A DNA stretch of 64,000 nucleotides, from NCBI GenBank assembly GCA_010645155.1, contig CM021316.1, positions 308,936 to 372,935 of the forward strand. The letters are read 5' to 3'. A program made the position numbers and the translations under genes. The stretch comes from Tigriopus japonicus (taxonomy: Eukaryota > Arthropoda > Copepoda > Harpacticoida > Harpacticidae). This document shows, piece by piece, positions 20,938-33,500 of this stretch; position 1 is the stretch's first letter, and every line of letters starts with the position of its first letter. The notes below the pieces were generated by a model. The model did no database searches. It saw only the letters and a program-made list of their open reading frames with translations, and had not been told where the DNA came from.

Positions 20938-21039
20938 GTAACGTTTGAGAGTGACTGAGAAAGAGCAAGCTTGTGAGTCAGATTTTATGGAGCGAGAGAA
21001 GTTCAAGCCGCACGTGAACTCATTTCATCCCTCTTTTAC

Positions 21040-21164
21040 TTGAATGTCTCGAGGGCTCGGAATTCTCGACATTGACATACGGTCCTTGCGTCTCGTTTTA
21101 CGAAATTTAGATATTGCGTGGTGAAGGACTGCTGTTTCTCGTCAGGGCGTGGATCGATCTGAAC
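21040..21164 (-). other. Candidate upstream exon of the FAM169-like gene
   Basis: The segment has an acceptor (TTGGTTAG) and a donor-like GTAAAAG, with one frame open throughout (QIDPRPDEKQQSFTTQYLNF and onward). The splice phase does not fit the acceptor at 20957, so it may use another donor or may not be an exon. Confidence 0.3.
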
Positions 21165-22144
21165 CTAACCAAAAGATGGAGGGAATTAGTGAAAAGTTCT
21201 GTGGGCTGTTGGCACCATTTTCTCTGATTTTCATTGAGCAAAAACAAACTTGTTTTCTTGTCGGATTCGGTAAGTAATTCGCAATCTACCCCTGAATTAG
21301 AAAAGTTTGTGTGTTTTTGAAGTAGACCCTTTCCCTTTCCCTTGTGGAAGAAAGAAGGTTCAGTGTATTGAAACGTTTCAAAGATTTTCCGGAAGGATCA
21401 CAGCATGGAAACGGGCATTAATGCGCAGAAACTGAACTCTTTCAGAATTTGCTTATTAACTTGGAAATCCTCCAACAGTATTTTCACAAATTACATTCAA
21501 ATTTAAATATCTAAAATTACATATGTATTACGTTAACATTAAAATCAAAGTTAACATATTTCAAAACAATATTAAACGGGCCAGTATTTTTTGTGAAATT
21601 AATGAAACTTGTTTGATTAAATTATTATCATTATCAAATTAATGAAACCTGCTCAGAAGAACAGAGAGGTTAGGGTATACCTTGCCTTTCAGTGCACATT
21701 ATATTTGTATATCATAATTGTTTATGATAATGATTTGGAAATGTATAGAAACTACGTAATTGTATGGGAAATTTTTATTACTTCATGGGTCTAACAGATT
21801 TATAATGATGGACGGTCTTGAACTGTCTTGACAGTTTTGTATTATTGTGCCGACTTAATTCTTTTAACTGATTAAATTTAACCAATCACAAGCTTTCAAA
21901 AGTTTCGTCACATTTGCTCCTTTTTTACATGGTCAAAGTAAAACTGTAGACTCTGAGAAAAGTTGAAGCAAAATGCACATGCTATGAAGAGTGCCAAATG
22001 TGCAATCATTTTTCATAATTGTTCCTACCAATTACTTTCATGAAAATAAGGTACATAGAAGTTATAAGAAATTGTTTAGCTAACAATAACCGTATTGCAA
22101 AAGTGGATGAAAGTCAATGTTCGATTGAATTGAAACGAACGTAC
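21165..22144. other. Intergenic, nothing recognised
   Basis: A+T-rich DNA. No repeat structure or protein-like frame that I can support. Confidence 0.4.
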
Positions 22145-22556
22145 CATGGCCATAAGACGAAGTTTATATCGTACTGCAGATTTGTTTTCAAACATACATT
22201 TAGCAAGCAATTGCAGAGTCGGTTGTTTTGGATGTACTGTAGGACTTGCATCATAAGCGACTGCAGGAAAAGTGATCCATTCCAAAACTCGTATTTTCAA
22301 AGTGAAGGAGTCGCCGCTTACCAAACTATGAACTCCTAAACAAGCACCACTTAACACTCACTTAACTTTACCTTCTCATTTCTAAATGTCCAAGACGAAT
22401 GCAAAACTTCACCAATTGTTTCTCCCAGGTCACATGTCGAATTACATTCAACGCAAGGAGTTAAATAAAATACTGGAATGAATACATCTTTCTTTGAGAA
22501 ATTATCAAAATATATTTGGCTGCCGAAAGAGATTGATACGAAAAAAGAATCAAACA
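22145..22556 (-). CDS. Unrecognised two-exon coding fragment
   Basis: Exon 22362-22556 has acceptor GGGTTAG and donor GTGAGTG. Exon 22145-22260 has the strong acceptor TTTTCCTGCAG and a possible donor GTACGT. The phases agree across a 101-bp intron. The protein has a short cysteine-bearing stretch (TPCVECNSTCDLGETIGE) followed by AYDASPTVHPKQPTLQLLAK. I do not recognise a family, and no start or stop was located. Without the second donor the frame runs to a stop at 22076. It could be part of a real gene or chance splice signals around an open frame. Confidence 0.25.
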
Positions 22557-24927
22557 CTAACCCGCCATTATGAGTAGAGGTGTAAAAAAATGCAAAAAAG
22601 ATTAGTTCACATATTCTGCTTTATTTGCATTAATTTACATCTTCACGACTTTAGAGAACTTTGGTAGAGAGCATGGGGATTTATGTTCAATATTTTTCAA
22701 CGACATCAATTGAAACTAGGTTTTGTATTCCTCATATTCTACCGGAAAGGCCAAAGAACTGAATTTGGAGACGTCAATATTTGTCTTGAAGCCCATCACG
22801 AATCATGAATGACAAATTTGGCGAGAGCAAGGGCTAAAAATGGTCTTGGTTTTGCTTGTTTATTGTTTTTACAGGACCAAATAAATCTCTTGATAAAACA
22901 ATTACTTTACAATGAAACGGCATTATTTACATTTACATTTAACTTGTAATGTAGTAACCATCAGAAAGCTGCCAAAGCATTTTCAGTATTCATAAAATTT
23001 TCTATAAACTATAAACTTGTAATGGGAACCTAATTTTTTGATAATGTTTGTACCACATCCAATTACTGTTTGCTGAAAAAGAAAGAAACTGCTTTTGGTG
23101 AGTGTGGTCACAAAATGGCCTCCAGTTTTTTGTCAATGCTTTTAATATTTGTTTTCTTTCGACCTTTTTCATGCTTGTAATCATTTCTGTCCGAAATTAG
23201 TCTTTATTTTTAGCATCAAGGGCTCTTTTCGATCTTATGAAAGGTTGCTGTTCTTTAAATATATCTAGTTGCTACAAAACAAATCCTGGATGAAAGAGAA
23301 TGACATATTTCCAAAAATAACATTTTCCCAAAAGTCCATAAGCGATGTCAAGGTACTATGTCAAGTCTAAAAATTCCAATTGCAAACATTTCAAAGTTCA
23401 TTGATCAAAACTCATCTTGGGGCCAGAAGAGAAGTTAAATACACCAAATAGGTGTAGTACGTTTGCAGAGTATCATCATCCAAAGAAGCTTTGTTGACGG
23501 CGTCACCAAGATTGCGAGTTCTCTACACGTGTGGGGTCAGACACTTGTCTGAAAAAAGCGGAAACACCACAAAGGCGTACTTCAATTACTAAAATGTCTG
23601 ATGCATCTTTGAGTTTCATCGTGATTTCATACCATCAACCAAAGGGAACGAGCAAATTAAAATCTTAGCGGCCTCAATGTGTAAAAAATGAATAAATAGA
23701 ACAATCAGTCATAAAAAGCTGAACTATTCAACATTGTTGAATAACTGTGTTTTCTTTCTCTCCGGCCATCTGCTTGGATTTCAAGTCAAAATTGAAAATC
23801 CCCAATGAGGTGAAAAAAATCCTGACCTTAACTTATCAGTAGATTTCAATATTGGTAGTTCACAACAGCATTTTCAATAAATGCTTTGACAATTGTTCAA
23901 TCCCTCTAAAATGGTTCAATGTTGTGTTGTGATTATAGGGGGAGCTACTCACTTCAGTTAAGAGTAAGCAAAATGTACTTCTCAGAGGGAGCCACCTGAA
24001 ATCCGAGTCAAAAAACAAAAACAAGTCACTTTGAAAGGAACCCTGTTTTCCAATCCGCGTGCGGGGTTCGAGCGAGCGTTCTTTGATGGAGATTTTCGAA
24101 AAAAGCCAAAAAGAGGAACGATTTTGTTTTGAGAAACTAGCATGTGTGAACAATTTCTATTTTGTTTCAGCCCCTCCAAAAGTTTGTAACACTGATTTGA
24201 ATACGTTCATTTCAATGTGTTCAACACTAATCAAGTAAGTAAAATATATTTGATGGAGGCAAAATCGTCACGCTCTCAAGTGATCAAAACGACACCTCGC
24301 GGTGTAAACAAGTCATGATTTACAATTGAATGACTAATTATTAAACGACAAGAGCAAAAGTTGAAAGAGGCAAGCGTATTGCAAAATGCAATATATTTTG
24401 TTGTCTTTAAAGTGAGTACCTTTGCAAATATAAATTCAAGGCATTTTATTTCTAACAATTTCTAACGGAGTTAATCTTTGTGATGATGCCTGAAAAATAA
24501 CTTTTTCAAACGATCAACTCTTTTCGTCAATGTAATTTGTTGAGGGGTCATAGAGACTTTTTGCGTAAGCGCTGCTTTTGTGACTCAGAATCGATTCAAG
24601 TCCGTTGCTGGGAAACTTCTTTAACAAATATTTACAAGACGATGCAGAAATTTCAGTACATTTGAAACAAGTCTTGATCAACGAACTCGCTCACAATATC
24701 TGGATCAAACTGGAAATAACAAAACAATTCTTGTTAAGAGCTGGAAATTCTCATTGTCTGCAAGTGTACGTGAACTACTCTGGGTCTTCAGTAACAACAA
24801 ATGACCCAAAAATAAGTTGTTTTACCCAGTGCACGGTATTTAAAAAGGAAAGCCATAAAGAACCGCGCCATTTATTGCTTATCATGTGGCAAAAGCTCAC
24901 CGATTTCATGAAATGAATGAATTTGTA
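22557..24927. other. Long A+T-rich stretch without recognised genes
   Basis: Several short open frames occur (for example 24605-24916), but none has recognisable domains or splice support. One weak exon-like minus-strand frame lies at 23415-23529. No clear transposon ends were found. Confidence 0.35.
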
Positions 24928-24986
24928 GATGGCAATATTCATGCATCAGTTTTGGACAAACTGAAGTGTCTGAAATGTTGATGCAG
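24928..24986 (+). repeat. Fragment of TIR family A
   Basis: GCATCAGTTTTGGACAAACT, followed by a diverged continuation ending near TGTTGATGCAG, matches the subterminal part of the element at 4239-5032. The rest of that element is absent. Confidence 0.55.
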
Positions 24987-25070
24987 GGACTCCAAATGGA
25001 AGTAAATGTGTTTTTAGTTTTTTTTTTGCACGGATAACCCAAAAAGCTAAATTGCAATTTTCATTTTTTC

Positions 25071-25690
25071 ATGCAAATCGTAAAGGGATTTTACTCCACC
25101 TTACTTTATGTTCCACTCAAAGACATTGGAGGTTGTGATTTTGAGCAGGTATCGTCTATGAGGGATTTAGGAGTTATCATCCAAGATGATGGAAAGTTTG
25201 ATGAGCATATCCAGTTGAAAGTGGGGAAGGCATTTCAAACGTGTGGCTGGATATATTGCACTTTCAAGTCAGAGATAGTATTACGATGCTAACTCTGTAC
25301 AAGTCGATTGTTCAACCGCATCTTGAATATGCCTCACCCATTTGGGCTCCAATGAGTTCAGCAGGTTTGCAAAAGGTCGAGCAGGTCCAAAGATGTTTCA
25401 CTAGGAACATCACAGGAATGAGAGAGCTCTCGTATTGGGAGAGGCTCCAGAAGTTAGGGCTGTACAGTACTCAGAGAAGGTATGAAAGGTATCTGATACT
25501 GTATGTTTTCAAGAGCATTCATGGGCTCTGTCCTAACCCAGGCTTTGAGATCAGTTGAAGCGATCATAGAGGCTTTACATGCGTTCTGAGAGCACCTCCA
25601 AATCCAAGGGATCGAGGCTAGTTCGAACAATGAAGTCCTCCTCTCTTCTTTATCGGGCTCCTTCATTGTTCAACTTGTTGCTATCTGTTT
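25071..25690 (+). pseudogene. Non-LTR retrotransposon (LINE) fragment, RT C-terminus
   Basis: Two overlapping frames, shifted near 25260, encode the end of a reverse transcriptase of the Jockey/CR1 type. Pieces include RDLGVIIQDDGKFDEHIQ, then SIVQPHLEYASPIWAPMS, RCFTRNITGMRELSYWERL and ILYVFKSIHGLCPNPGFEIS. The decayed reading continues to about 25690. Catalytic motifs lie upstream and are missing, so it is 5'-truncated, as usual for LINE copies. Related remnants sit at 39810-40030, 62500-63360, 54242-54625 and 34490-34625. Confidence 0.75.
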
Positions 25691-26005
25691 GAGCGGCACT
25701 GTTCGTGTGTCGACAATGTTTCTAGGTACCATGCTATATTTTGAATCCGAAAAAAATGGAATGACTCAGACTTCTGCCACAAAAAAGCTTCTTGAAGATG
25801 GTGAAAGCTCTCGTTTGGCCCAAGAAAAGTTGATTTTTTCGTAGCTTAAAGGTTTTGGATTGACGTATGAAATGACGTGTTTGTTGGAAGGCAGAAGTAA
25901 CGAGAACTTAATTTATACAACAAATTGAAGATTTTTCATTTTGGTATGCTTTGTAATAACAAGTCAAAATAAATAAATAGCATTACTTAAATCATACTTC
26001 AAATA

Positions 26006-27116
26006 CAGTCGAATCTCGATATAAGAAATCTCAGTTTAAGAAATTTTCGCGATAAAAGAAACTTTTCCGTGCTGACCAAAATTTTACTACATAACAATTC
26101 TCGATATAAGAAATTTTCCATTTTTTTCTCAATCTCGATATAAGAAACATTTTCAAAGGTTTGGTCTATTTCTCTTGTTTAAATTGGTCACAGCACAAAA
26201 CAAAACAAAACAAAACGAAGCATTTCTAAAAGGATCGATGCAGTGCTTCCATATTTTGCACCTTTGCGCAAGTTTTGCGCCTTTTAGGGTGCCTTTTGCG
26301 CACTTTTTTGTCTCTCGCGAATTACGCCTCTTTTGAAAAAAAACTACTCGTCCTTTTCATGTTTCAGCCAAAAGAACGAAAAATTGCATTTTGAACCCTA
26401 AAAATTGTCCAACATGCCACTCAACAATAACTATTTTAATGACATTAAGTTTAAAAATAATAATTTTTCGACAATTATAAAAAATCATGAAAGTCCATTT
26501 TGCCAACAAATTTGCAATGCTTGAGAGTGAAAAAAAATGTGTCTGCCAAAGCAAAACCTAGTGGAAAATAAGCAATCCAAGGAAGTGTCATGTGAACCCA
26601 AGAAAGTCTCTCAAATTTGAAGAAATTTAAAGTCAAACTGAGAATAGAAGTTTTGCAGTTGAGATATTCCAAAAAAAATAGCAAAAAAACTTCGTTAGTA
26701 TGAAAGCGTGGAAGGCTCAATTTAAAAAAAAAAGTTGTTTGTCCTTGTATAGGTGAGATAATTTACCAATCATGATGACAAAATTGTTGTTTCTCCTTTC
26801 ATTTTTTTCTGTCAAATTGAGATTGAAACAAGTTCTTCAGCTTTGTAATAGAGATATAAATACATGAACTTTTGTAGTGTAAATTTGTGTGTTTTAATAA
26901 CTATTTTTTAAAAGCTAAATTTTTGAGTCATTGTCGAATTGTGTTGTAATAAAAGTAAGTTTATAAGGTTATATAAAGGTGAGGTAAACTCCTCTGGTAG
27001 TTCCTTGTATTTTTTATCGTTTCTTGAGCCAATCTTGAGTCTCGATATAAGAAAAATCACGAGATAAGCAACATTTTGCCCCTGACAGAAAAGTTTCTTA
27101 AATCGAGATTCGACTG
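26006..27116. mobile_element. Pogo/Tigger-like non-autonomous element
   Basis: The left end CAGTCGAATCTCGATATAAG and right end CTTAAATCGAGATTCGACTG are inverted repeats flanked by TA. CTCGATATAAGAAA is repeated three times near the left end and once near the right. These are hallmarks of pogo-type Tc1/mariner elements. No transposase frame is present, and the interior is A+T-rich. Confidence 0.85.
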
Positions 27117-27228
27117 TACATCTTTTTTAAAACCCATTATCCAATTATCTTCTCCATACTTCAGTAAGTTAGGCATTCATTTTTTAATTGAAAAAAATAA
27201 GAATTATTGAACATTTGAGCTTTTGGAT

Positions 27229-27562
27229 TAGTGATGGACCGAAAGCGCTTTCGGCCGAAATTACGGCCGAAATTTCGGTTTCGGTGATGCCTACCGAAAC
27301 CGAAAGCAGACATGCACTATAAAGGACGGAGTTTGACAACAAAATCGAAAAAAATATGTCCAAAAACCACTGAAATTCAAGTTTTCCGATTTTTCAAAAT
27401 CTACGCCCTACCCAACATCGAACACATGAGCAATTTAATTTTTAAGGTGGATTTTGCATTTAAACAATTTTGTAGTCAGCTGCTTTCGGTTTCGGTTTCG
27501 GTTAAGCCCTCTTTCGGCCGAAACTTTTGGTTTCGGTTATGAGCCCTTTCGGTCCATCACTA
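27229..27562. mobile_element. hAT-type MITE with target duplication, copy 2
   Basis: This is the inverted counterpart of the element at 12668-13001, with ends TAGTGATGGACCGAAAG and CTTTCGGTCCATCACTA. The flanks share TTTGGAT, consistent with a 7-8 bp duplication. The interior is collinear with copy 1 after reversal, with point differences. A 76-codon frame inside is not a gene. Confidence 0.85.
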
Positions 27563-27570
27563 TTTGGATT

Positions 27571-27985
27571 GAGGGAGCATTCGGTGTTTCTCTCGGGACC
27601 ATTCCCAAATTGGGCCGTAAGCGATATTTTATGACCCTGCAGAATTTTACTAAATTTGCATTGACAGCATGACTTTTTTATGGTTCAAAAACCCTTATCT
27701 AAGAAAATGTATTGAAAGTGTGCTTTAGATAACATTATCTATTATTATGACCACTCCACTTATGACAAAACATGAAAATGGAGAATTTTAATTTTATTTA
27801 ATGACATCGAAACTCTTTTCTATTTCTTTGGGAAATTATGTTTTCAAATTCGTTTTTTGAGGTCAAAAATGGACCAATTTACCTTAAATAACCCTGGAGC
27901 TGGTCAAGAAATTTTCAAGTGATTTCAATTCAACAGGCATCTTTAAAGCCCTAAAAATGTGTTCAAAAGATTTTCAAAAAAATGT
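27571..27985. other. Intergenic, nothing recognised
   Basis: A+T-rich DNA, no supported feature. Confidence 0.4.
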
Positions 27986-28230
27986 ATTTTTTGGATTGTT
28001 GGGTGCTAGGGTCGGAGGGCTGAGCCTCGCCCGGCCAGCGAAGCCAGCCATCATATCATCCAATTATTTCCGATAGGATATATCAAGTCAGGTACCAAGA
28101 ATGGTTCTACTTCTGTGGGTTTGGATTGCCGTCTAAAAGTGTCCTCGAGAAAGATCGGTAAGGCGAATCGAACTTTGACCCTCTCTTCCTATATATATAT
28201 GAAATTGCGCAAACCACGACACCACGTCTC
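27986..28230 (-). mobile_element. tRNA-derived SINE, family 2, reverse copy
   Basis: Read on the minus strand it begins GACGTGGTGTCGTGGTTTGCGC (A-box region). It then has a B-box-like GTTCGATTC and ends with CCTAGCACCCAACAATCC plus A-rich tail. It is collinear with the better-preserved plus copy at 56702-56949. Confidence 0.75.
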
Positions 28231-29175
28231 TTCTCTTTAACCTTGCTGTTTCAACGTTGTTTTGAGCTTTAAATATATTAATCTAACTTGAAGTATTATT
28301 GTCGATTTCTTGTTACAAGTTATAGATTTTGTATTTTTTGATTTAGCCAATATGACCTTGTTTTTTTAAAGTGAGACCATTTAACCATACTGACCATAAC
28401 ACTTTTTATCAACTTGATGCTAAAATTAATTTTCGATGTTGTGGAAGAATGAGGATGTGAGTCAGAAAGTGTGGATTCAGTGGGATATCGTTTGTCAGAA
28501 GTATGGCTGACATTTCATTTCGAAACAAAACGTTTTAGGCCAATTAAAGCATGTGCTAGACCCTAAATGCATGGACACTATTTCCAGATTTCTAAAAGAG
28601 AACACTTGTATATCGGGGCGACGAGGCCAGGAAATACTTGCATTTGACCTTGGTAGGTATGGACCCTTCTGTAGTAAAATGGGCATTCACAGTTGAAGCC
28701 CGAATATTGAAACCCTTGTCAATCAGGCGAATGTTCGTGGACCCAAAAAGTGAGTCCATAGGTTTGGATGTATACTAGAGGCATAAAAGAAGAATATGAG
28801 ACAAAGTAAATAACCATGCTCGATCAAGTTAGTTAAACTCAGCTAGATAAGCTGCGCTTTTTAATCGCAGTTGATATTGACAAACGCAAAACAGCTTACA
28901 AAATTTTGAGGTTCGTCAGCTGTAAGCTGTGAGTATTAATGACTAAGAATAAGAAGAAAAAAAAGAAGAAAAAAAGTGAGTAAGAATATTATCTTGAACT
29001 GATTTATGTCAACGCTGTTTGCAGACAGATTTAGAATCTTTTTACCAATGTTTTGCTGGAGTTTTTGCTTTGTTTAAAGTGCAAGGCCTTGTTCGTCTGG
29101 TATTCCGAATCACAAGGTGACTTTTCCCCCGTTTTTAGATTCCATATGTCTTTTCTCCGTTGAAGAAAATTCCCG
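28231..29175. other. Intergenic, nothing recognised
   Basis: No gene or complete element found. An A/G-rich patch (AAGAAGAAAAAAAAGAAG) lies near 28947. Confidence 0.4.
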
Positions 29176-30244
29176 TTGAATAAAGGAATGGTTTCCGAAG
29201 GTCTTAAGTCATCGTCTCAACCTTTACATACCATGTCTGAACTCTCAGATGGGATTGCTGCTGCAGCGAGGACGGCATTGTTGGACACCGTCTCTAGTTG
29301 CCCTATCAGTCCCATCAAAGATGCAGTATCACCGAAACTCCCTCCATTTGATCCAGAGGACTCGGAACTTTGGTTTGAAACAACTGAAGAGGAATTCCAG
29401 TTAAAAGGGATCTCTGCTGATTCAACCAAATATCCTCATGCTCTAACAGCCATAGACTCTTCTTCTCGACAATTCATGACACTGCCACTGGGAGATCCCA
29501 GTTTAAACAAAATATGAGCCCTTGAAAACTTGACTAATCAAAGCTTTCGGATCTTCTGCAGAAAAACGAATTCAACAAATTTTAGACCTACCACCGTTAG
29601 ATTCGGTGGAACAAGAAGCACTGAAAACTGGAGTGAGAGAATAGCGGCGAGAATTACCTATCATTTCCAGAAGGATTAATTCAATTGCGTTCTTCTGCAA
29701 ACGAGACCTGGTTTTTATTCAGTAGACTACGTATTTCCAATTACAGTTCAATTGAACGCCGGATTAAAAAGTTATGCCTTCTCAAACTTATGTACTGAAG
29801 AGAGCATAGAAGGAAAGAATTCTCCCTTTTGTAGTAAAACAATCACGGCAAAAGGGCTAGTTCATTCATTCTCGGTACGATTTGCACTGAACTTTGAGAA
29901 AGCATAACTTTTGACTTCGACGTTCGATTGAGCTGAAAAGTGAAATACGTATTCTTATCAACATAGGCAAGTTCTCAATTGCAGAAGAACGTAATTGAAT
30001 TGTTCCAACTGAAAATCATGATTCCTCTCGTTAGCCTCCCAGTCCAATGAAATTCTGTGGTTCTTGGGTGGAAAGTTCTCTCTGGCTTGCCCGAATTCAA
30101 TCGAAAGTTGGTGCTGGAATCTGTTTAATCAGTCCTTGGCCTTTCATGGTCCTTTTAGGAAAACTTTTCGCTCCTGGCGCAGTAATAGCATTAATCAAAG
30201 GATTAAAATCAATCAAGGATGTCATTGAAGTTATGACAGGATGA
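29176..30244 (+). pseudogene. Ty3/gypsy-type gag remnant
   Basis: 29176-29517 encodes a gag-like matrix/capsid start with the typical pattern KLPPFDPEDSELWFETTEEE. A shifted frame to about 29640 continues with gag-like AEKRIQQILDLPPLDSVEQ. The body is then interrupted by an inverted-repeat insert (29664-30009). No protease, RT, integrase or LTR could be recognised nearby, so this is a fragment. Confidence 0.55.
29664..30009. mobile_element. Inverted-repeat element inside the gag remnant
   Basis: The two arms of about 130 bp are inverted and share TTCAATTGCGTTCTTCTGCA / TTCAATTACGTTCTTCTGCA, ACGTATTTC and AAAAGTTATG blocks. The total is about 345 bp with no coding sequence. Boundaries are approximate and no clear duplication was found. 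Confidence 0.6.
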
Positions 30245-30511
30245 CTACAGGATACAGCACTTCGCCTTTAATTTTTGTTTCTCGACTTGAACTCTCTCTT
30301 AGCATTTTTACAATTTTTACGTGTGCAGAGAAATTACAAATGTCCTCAAGTGCTAGGTTAATAAAGCTCTAAGGAGACCCATTCCAGATGCACGTGTGCA
30401 TTACAAAATTAAATTTGGTCTTTCCTTGCACTTGTAAGCAATTTGGTACGAATACATAAACCCCAGATGCCCTGTGGCGCACCTTCTTTGTCTTCTTGAA
30501 CTTCGTGCAAA

Positions 30512-33500
30512 ATGAAAGTAAACTCCATAGCTTTGGCTTTACTTTGCTGCCTCAATGGCGTCAGATCTCAAAAGGCCCTTCAATGTTTCGTACCAGGGGA
30601 ATGTCTTGATTCTCAAATCTTGGGTACAACACCAACCAACACCTCCAGGCAAGGACCATTAAATAATAGATCTGCAATACATATGCATATAAATGAAAAT
30701 AATCTTTAAAACATGTCTGGATGCAAACCCAGGCCTATGTTCCGCTGCTCAGCCAGATGAATGTAATTAAAGAGCCGCATGAGGCTCGGGAGCCGCAGAT
30801 TGGCCACCCATGGCATGAACAGTCTGGTCGACGGATTTAGATTTAAGCTATTAGATAAAGCCTCTGACTAGAGTTGTCAGAATCTTGCAAGACATGTTAT
30901 TTGCATTTTTGAGGATTCATCCCCACTTTTTAGAATTTATTTGCACTTTTTCCGCTTTTTTACTTTCTTTTCTTTACCTTTTTTTCCCCCGAGTGTTTTT
31001 TTTTCATTAGTGTCACGATTTGGCCCCTATTCACGACATCTGGTGGCAGAATACGCAAGACCGTTGGTGTAGAAGTCGAAAAGTAGTACAGAATATACGT
31101 AAGTTTGAATGGCTCTCATCCCACCCCAGGGCCTTGAATTAACCGGCCATTGGGGGGAAATTATAGAAAATTGTACTCAAATTTGATGTTATCACTTTAA
31201 AATGTTATAAAGTTGGCTCATTACAATGTTATTTTATGTCAAAGTACTAACTTTTAAACCTACCATCAGTCACCCTTAACGCAGAGGAGATGAGAGAAAA
31301 AGAGGAACAGAGAGGCCCGAGAGGCCCTTGTTTGCCAACACTGGCCTGACTCAGAGTGATCATTTCCAGACATACTCAAAAACGGAGGGAATGAAGCTTT
31401 AAGTACAATGCTTTTTTCATTAGTGGGACAAACTGAAGCAATTTTGGTTGATCTCTAGAACAATAAACTTTAAGTTTGAATTCAGGGTTGCACAGTGAAA
31501 TGTAAAAAAGCACCAAAAAATTATGAACTACTCATAAAAGGTACATAAACATAAACTCATAAAAGGTACATTGTACATAAACTGGTTGCCTTAGTTCTCA
31601 CTAAGATTCTAATTTTGAACTTTGACTTTGAGGCAAACTTCGACGTCACTGATGTACAATTTCGCAACCTTCTGTGGGAGACCTCTGAACTTAGCGATGG
31701 AAAATTTGTATCTGTAACTTGAAGTTTGTCTCGATCAGCGACATATAATGTCTAGTCAGGGATAACCTATATAATAGTATAAATACTGGATACGAACTCG
31801 CGGAATTTCCTAGCTCGCAACCTCACACGGATGAGGCCGAGAGTTCGTAAGTAAACAAGAAGTACAAACGGCCATGTTGGGAGTGGAAAATCAAACGGAA
31901 ATCGACCAAAATTCCGAAAGATAGTGCGCCAATCGGTGTTCCCTGTGTTTCAAGCGGGTCCAGCCAAGTCCTAGCCTTGGTAAAAGTCAACCCCACGCCC
32001 CAAAATCAGTCTGATGTGGGTGTTTCGAAGACATTAAGTTCAGCCAAGAACGAGTGAATGAAATAGTGAATGAATGAATGAGCACATCATGGAGTGCGAA
32101 TGAACCCCCCCACAAGGTGTCTTTTCTACAAGATGACGATCAAAGTGATCAAATTAAATCTGATGATGACTAGGTTACCTGCTACAACCTTCGGAAGTGA
32201 TAGACCTAACTAAAGCAAAAAGAACGAATATGGACCGGAATCCGAGCCCAAATTCCTCTTTTCCGCAAAAGGATTAAGAACAACCTTTCCCATGGACCAA
32301 AACGGGGAGTTTCTTTTTGCTCATCCTTGAACTTGAACAACTTAAGAATATCTTACCATTCCTTGAATTATAAACAACAAAATAGCGGGGTTTTCCGAGC
32401 TATTATCCGATTTGAACGTCTTACTAACATCTTTGAACTTACAATTGAACCCATCCATGTATTATCCTGAACTCAACTAACACATGCCAAACTTTGTATG
32501 AAATCAAGTTTGTTTTAGGTTGTGTCACCTTGGCATTGTTCTATAAATGAAGGTCCATCCTCGAATTTCTTTTATTATATGGTTGTGTCTTTTAGTTCAG
32601 GATAATTCAAGGACAGGTAAGATATTCTTAGGTTGTTCAAGTTGTCTAATGCATGAGCGCGATAAAAATCCCCATTTTGATCCAGAGGAGAGTTTCTGGG
32701 GTAAATTTGGTTCCTTTCCAAGAGAAATCTGCGTTTGCATTAAGGTCCACACAGAACAAAGAAAGAAGAAGTCCTCAGTGTCAAGAATTCCATCAAATGA
32801 AGAACTAATTAAGATGACTTTGAAACCTATCAGGTGGACCTACCAGAAATGGATGGGCTCAATATTTTGATCTGCCTTTCGAGTCAGTCAGCCCAAATTG
32901 GTGATCTGACAGTCTAACCCGGATAACATGGACCCTCTCAAAGTCTTTAGAATGAAATACTCCCACCAAGATTGAATTGTGTGAATTTTTCATTCAATCT
33001 GATTGTTAATTCCTGGACAAGGGGATCTAAGAAGATCAATCAAACCTTATCAAGCCTGGGGAGCCTATCCCTGCAATGATAAGACATGATCCTTTGGTCC
33101 TGAAGGACCCTTAGCCCCAGTCCTGCGTGGTCCCGACCTTCTTGAGCCCCAATGCTTGAAACATTTTCAATCAAATCCACAATCACGGATTTAATCCTCA
33201 TGTTTTTCACTCATTTTGTCTCAAGGACATTGTGATTGCCTTTGTTCCTATTCCAATCCGGATCAGATGGCTGATCTGATCCAGAACCGTCAAAAGTGCC
33301 CTTCAATAGCTATAGCCAACAACATCTCCGACTTGGACTCCATCTTGTTTCAAAATGAGACTATTCTTGTTCTTTCATTTTCCTATGGGATTGGTTACTG
33401 TGTTGTGGAGGTGTTGACGAGGATGGAAGAGGAGTAACACTCCAGATACCACCACGGATACCTCTGCTTAGCATTGTTTCACTGATGTTGGACTAATGGG

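Noticed and set aside
23415..23529. Minus-strand exon-like frame ending in a stop (RTRNLGDAVNKASLDDDTLQ onward) after a TAG acceptor
   Set aside because: It looks protein-like, but no upstream exon, family match or polyadenylation signal was found; too short to call.
33216..33437. Cysteine-bearing frame (HCDCLCSYSNPDQMADLIQ) as an additional exon of the apple/Kelch gene
   Set aside because: Exons 1 and 2 already join in phase and complete the apple cysteine pattern without it.
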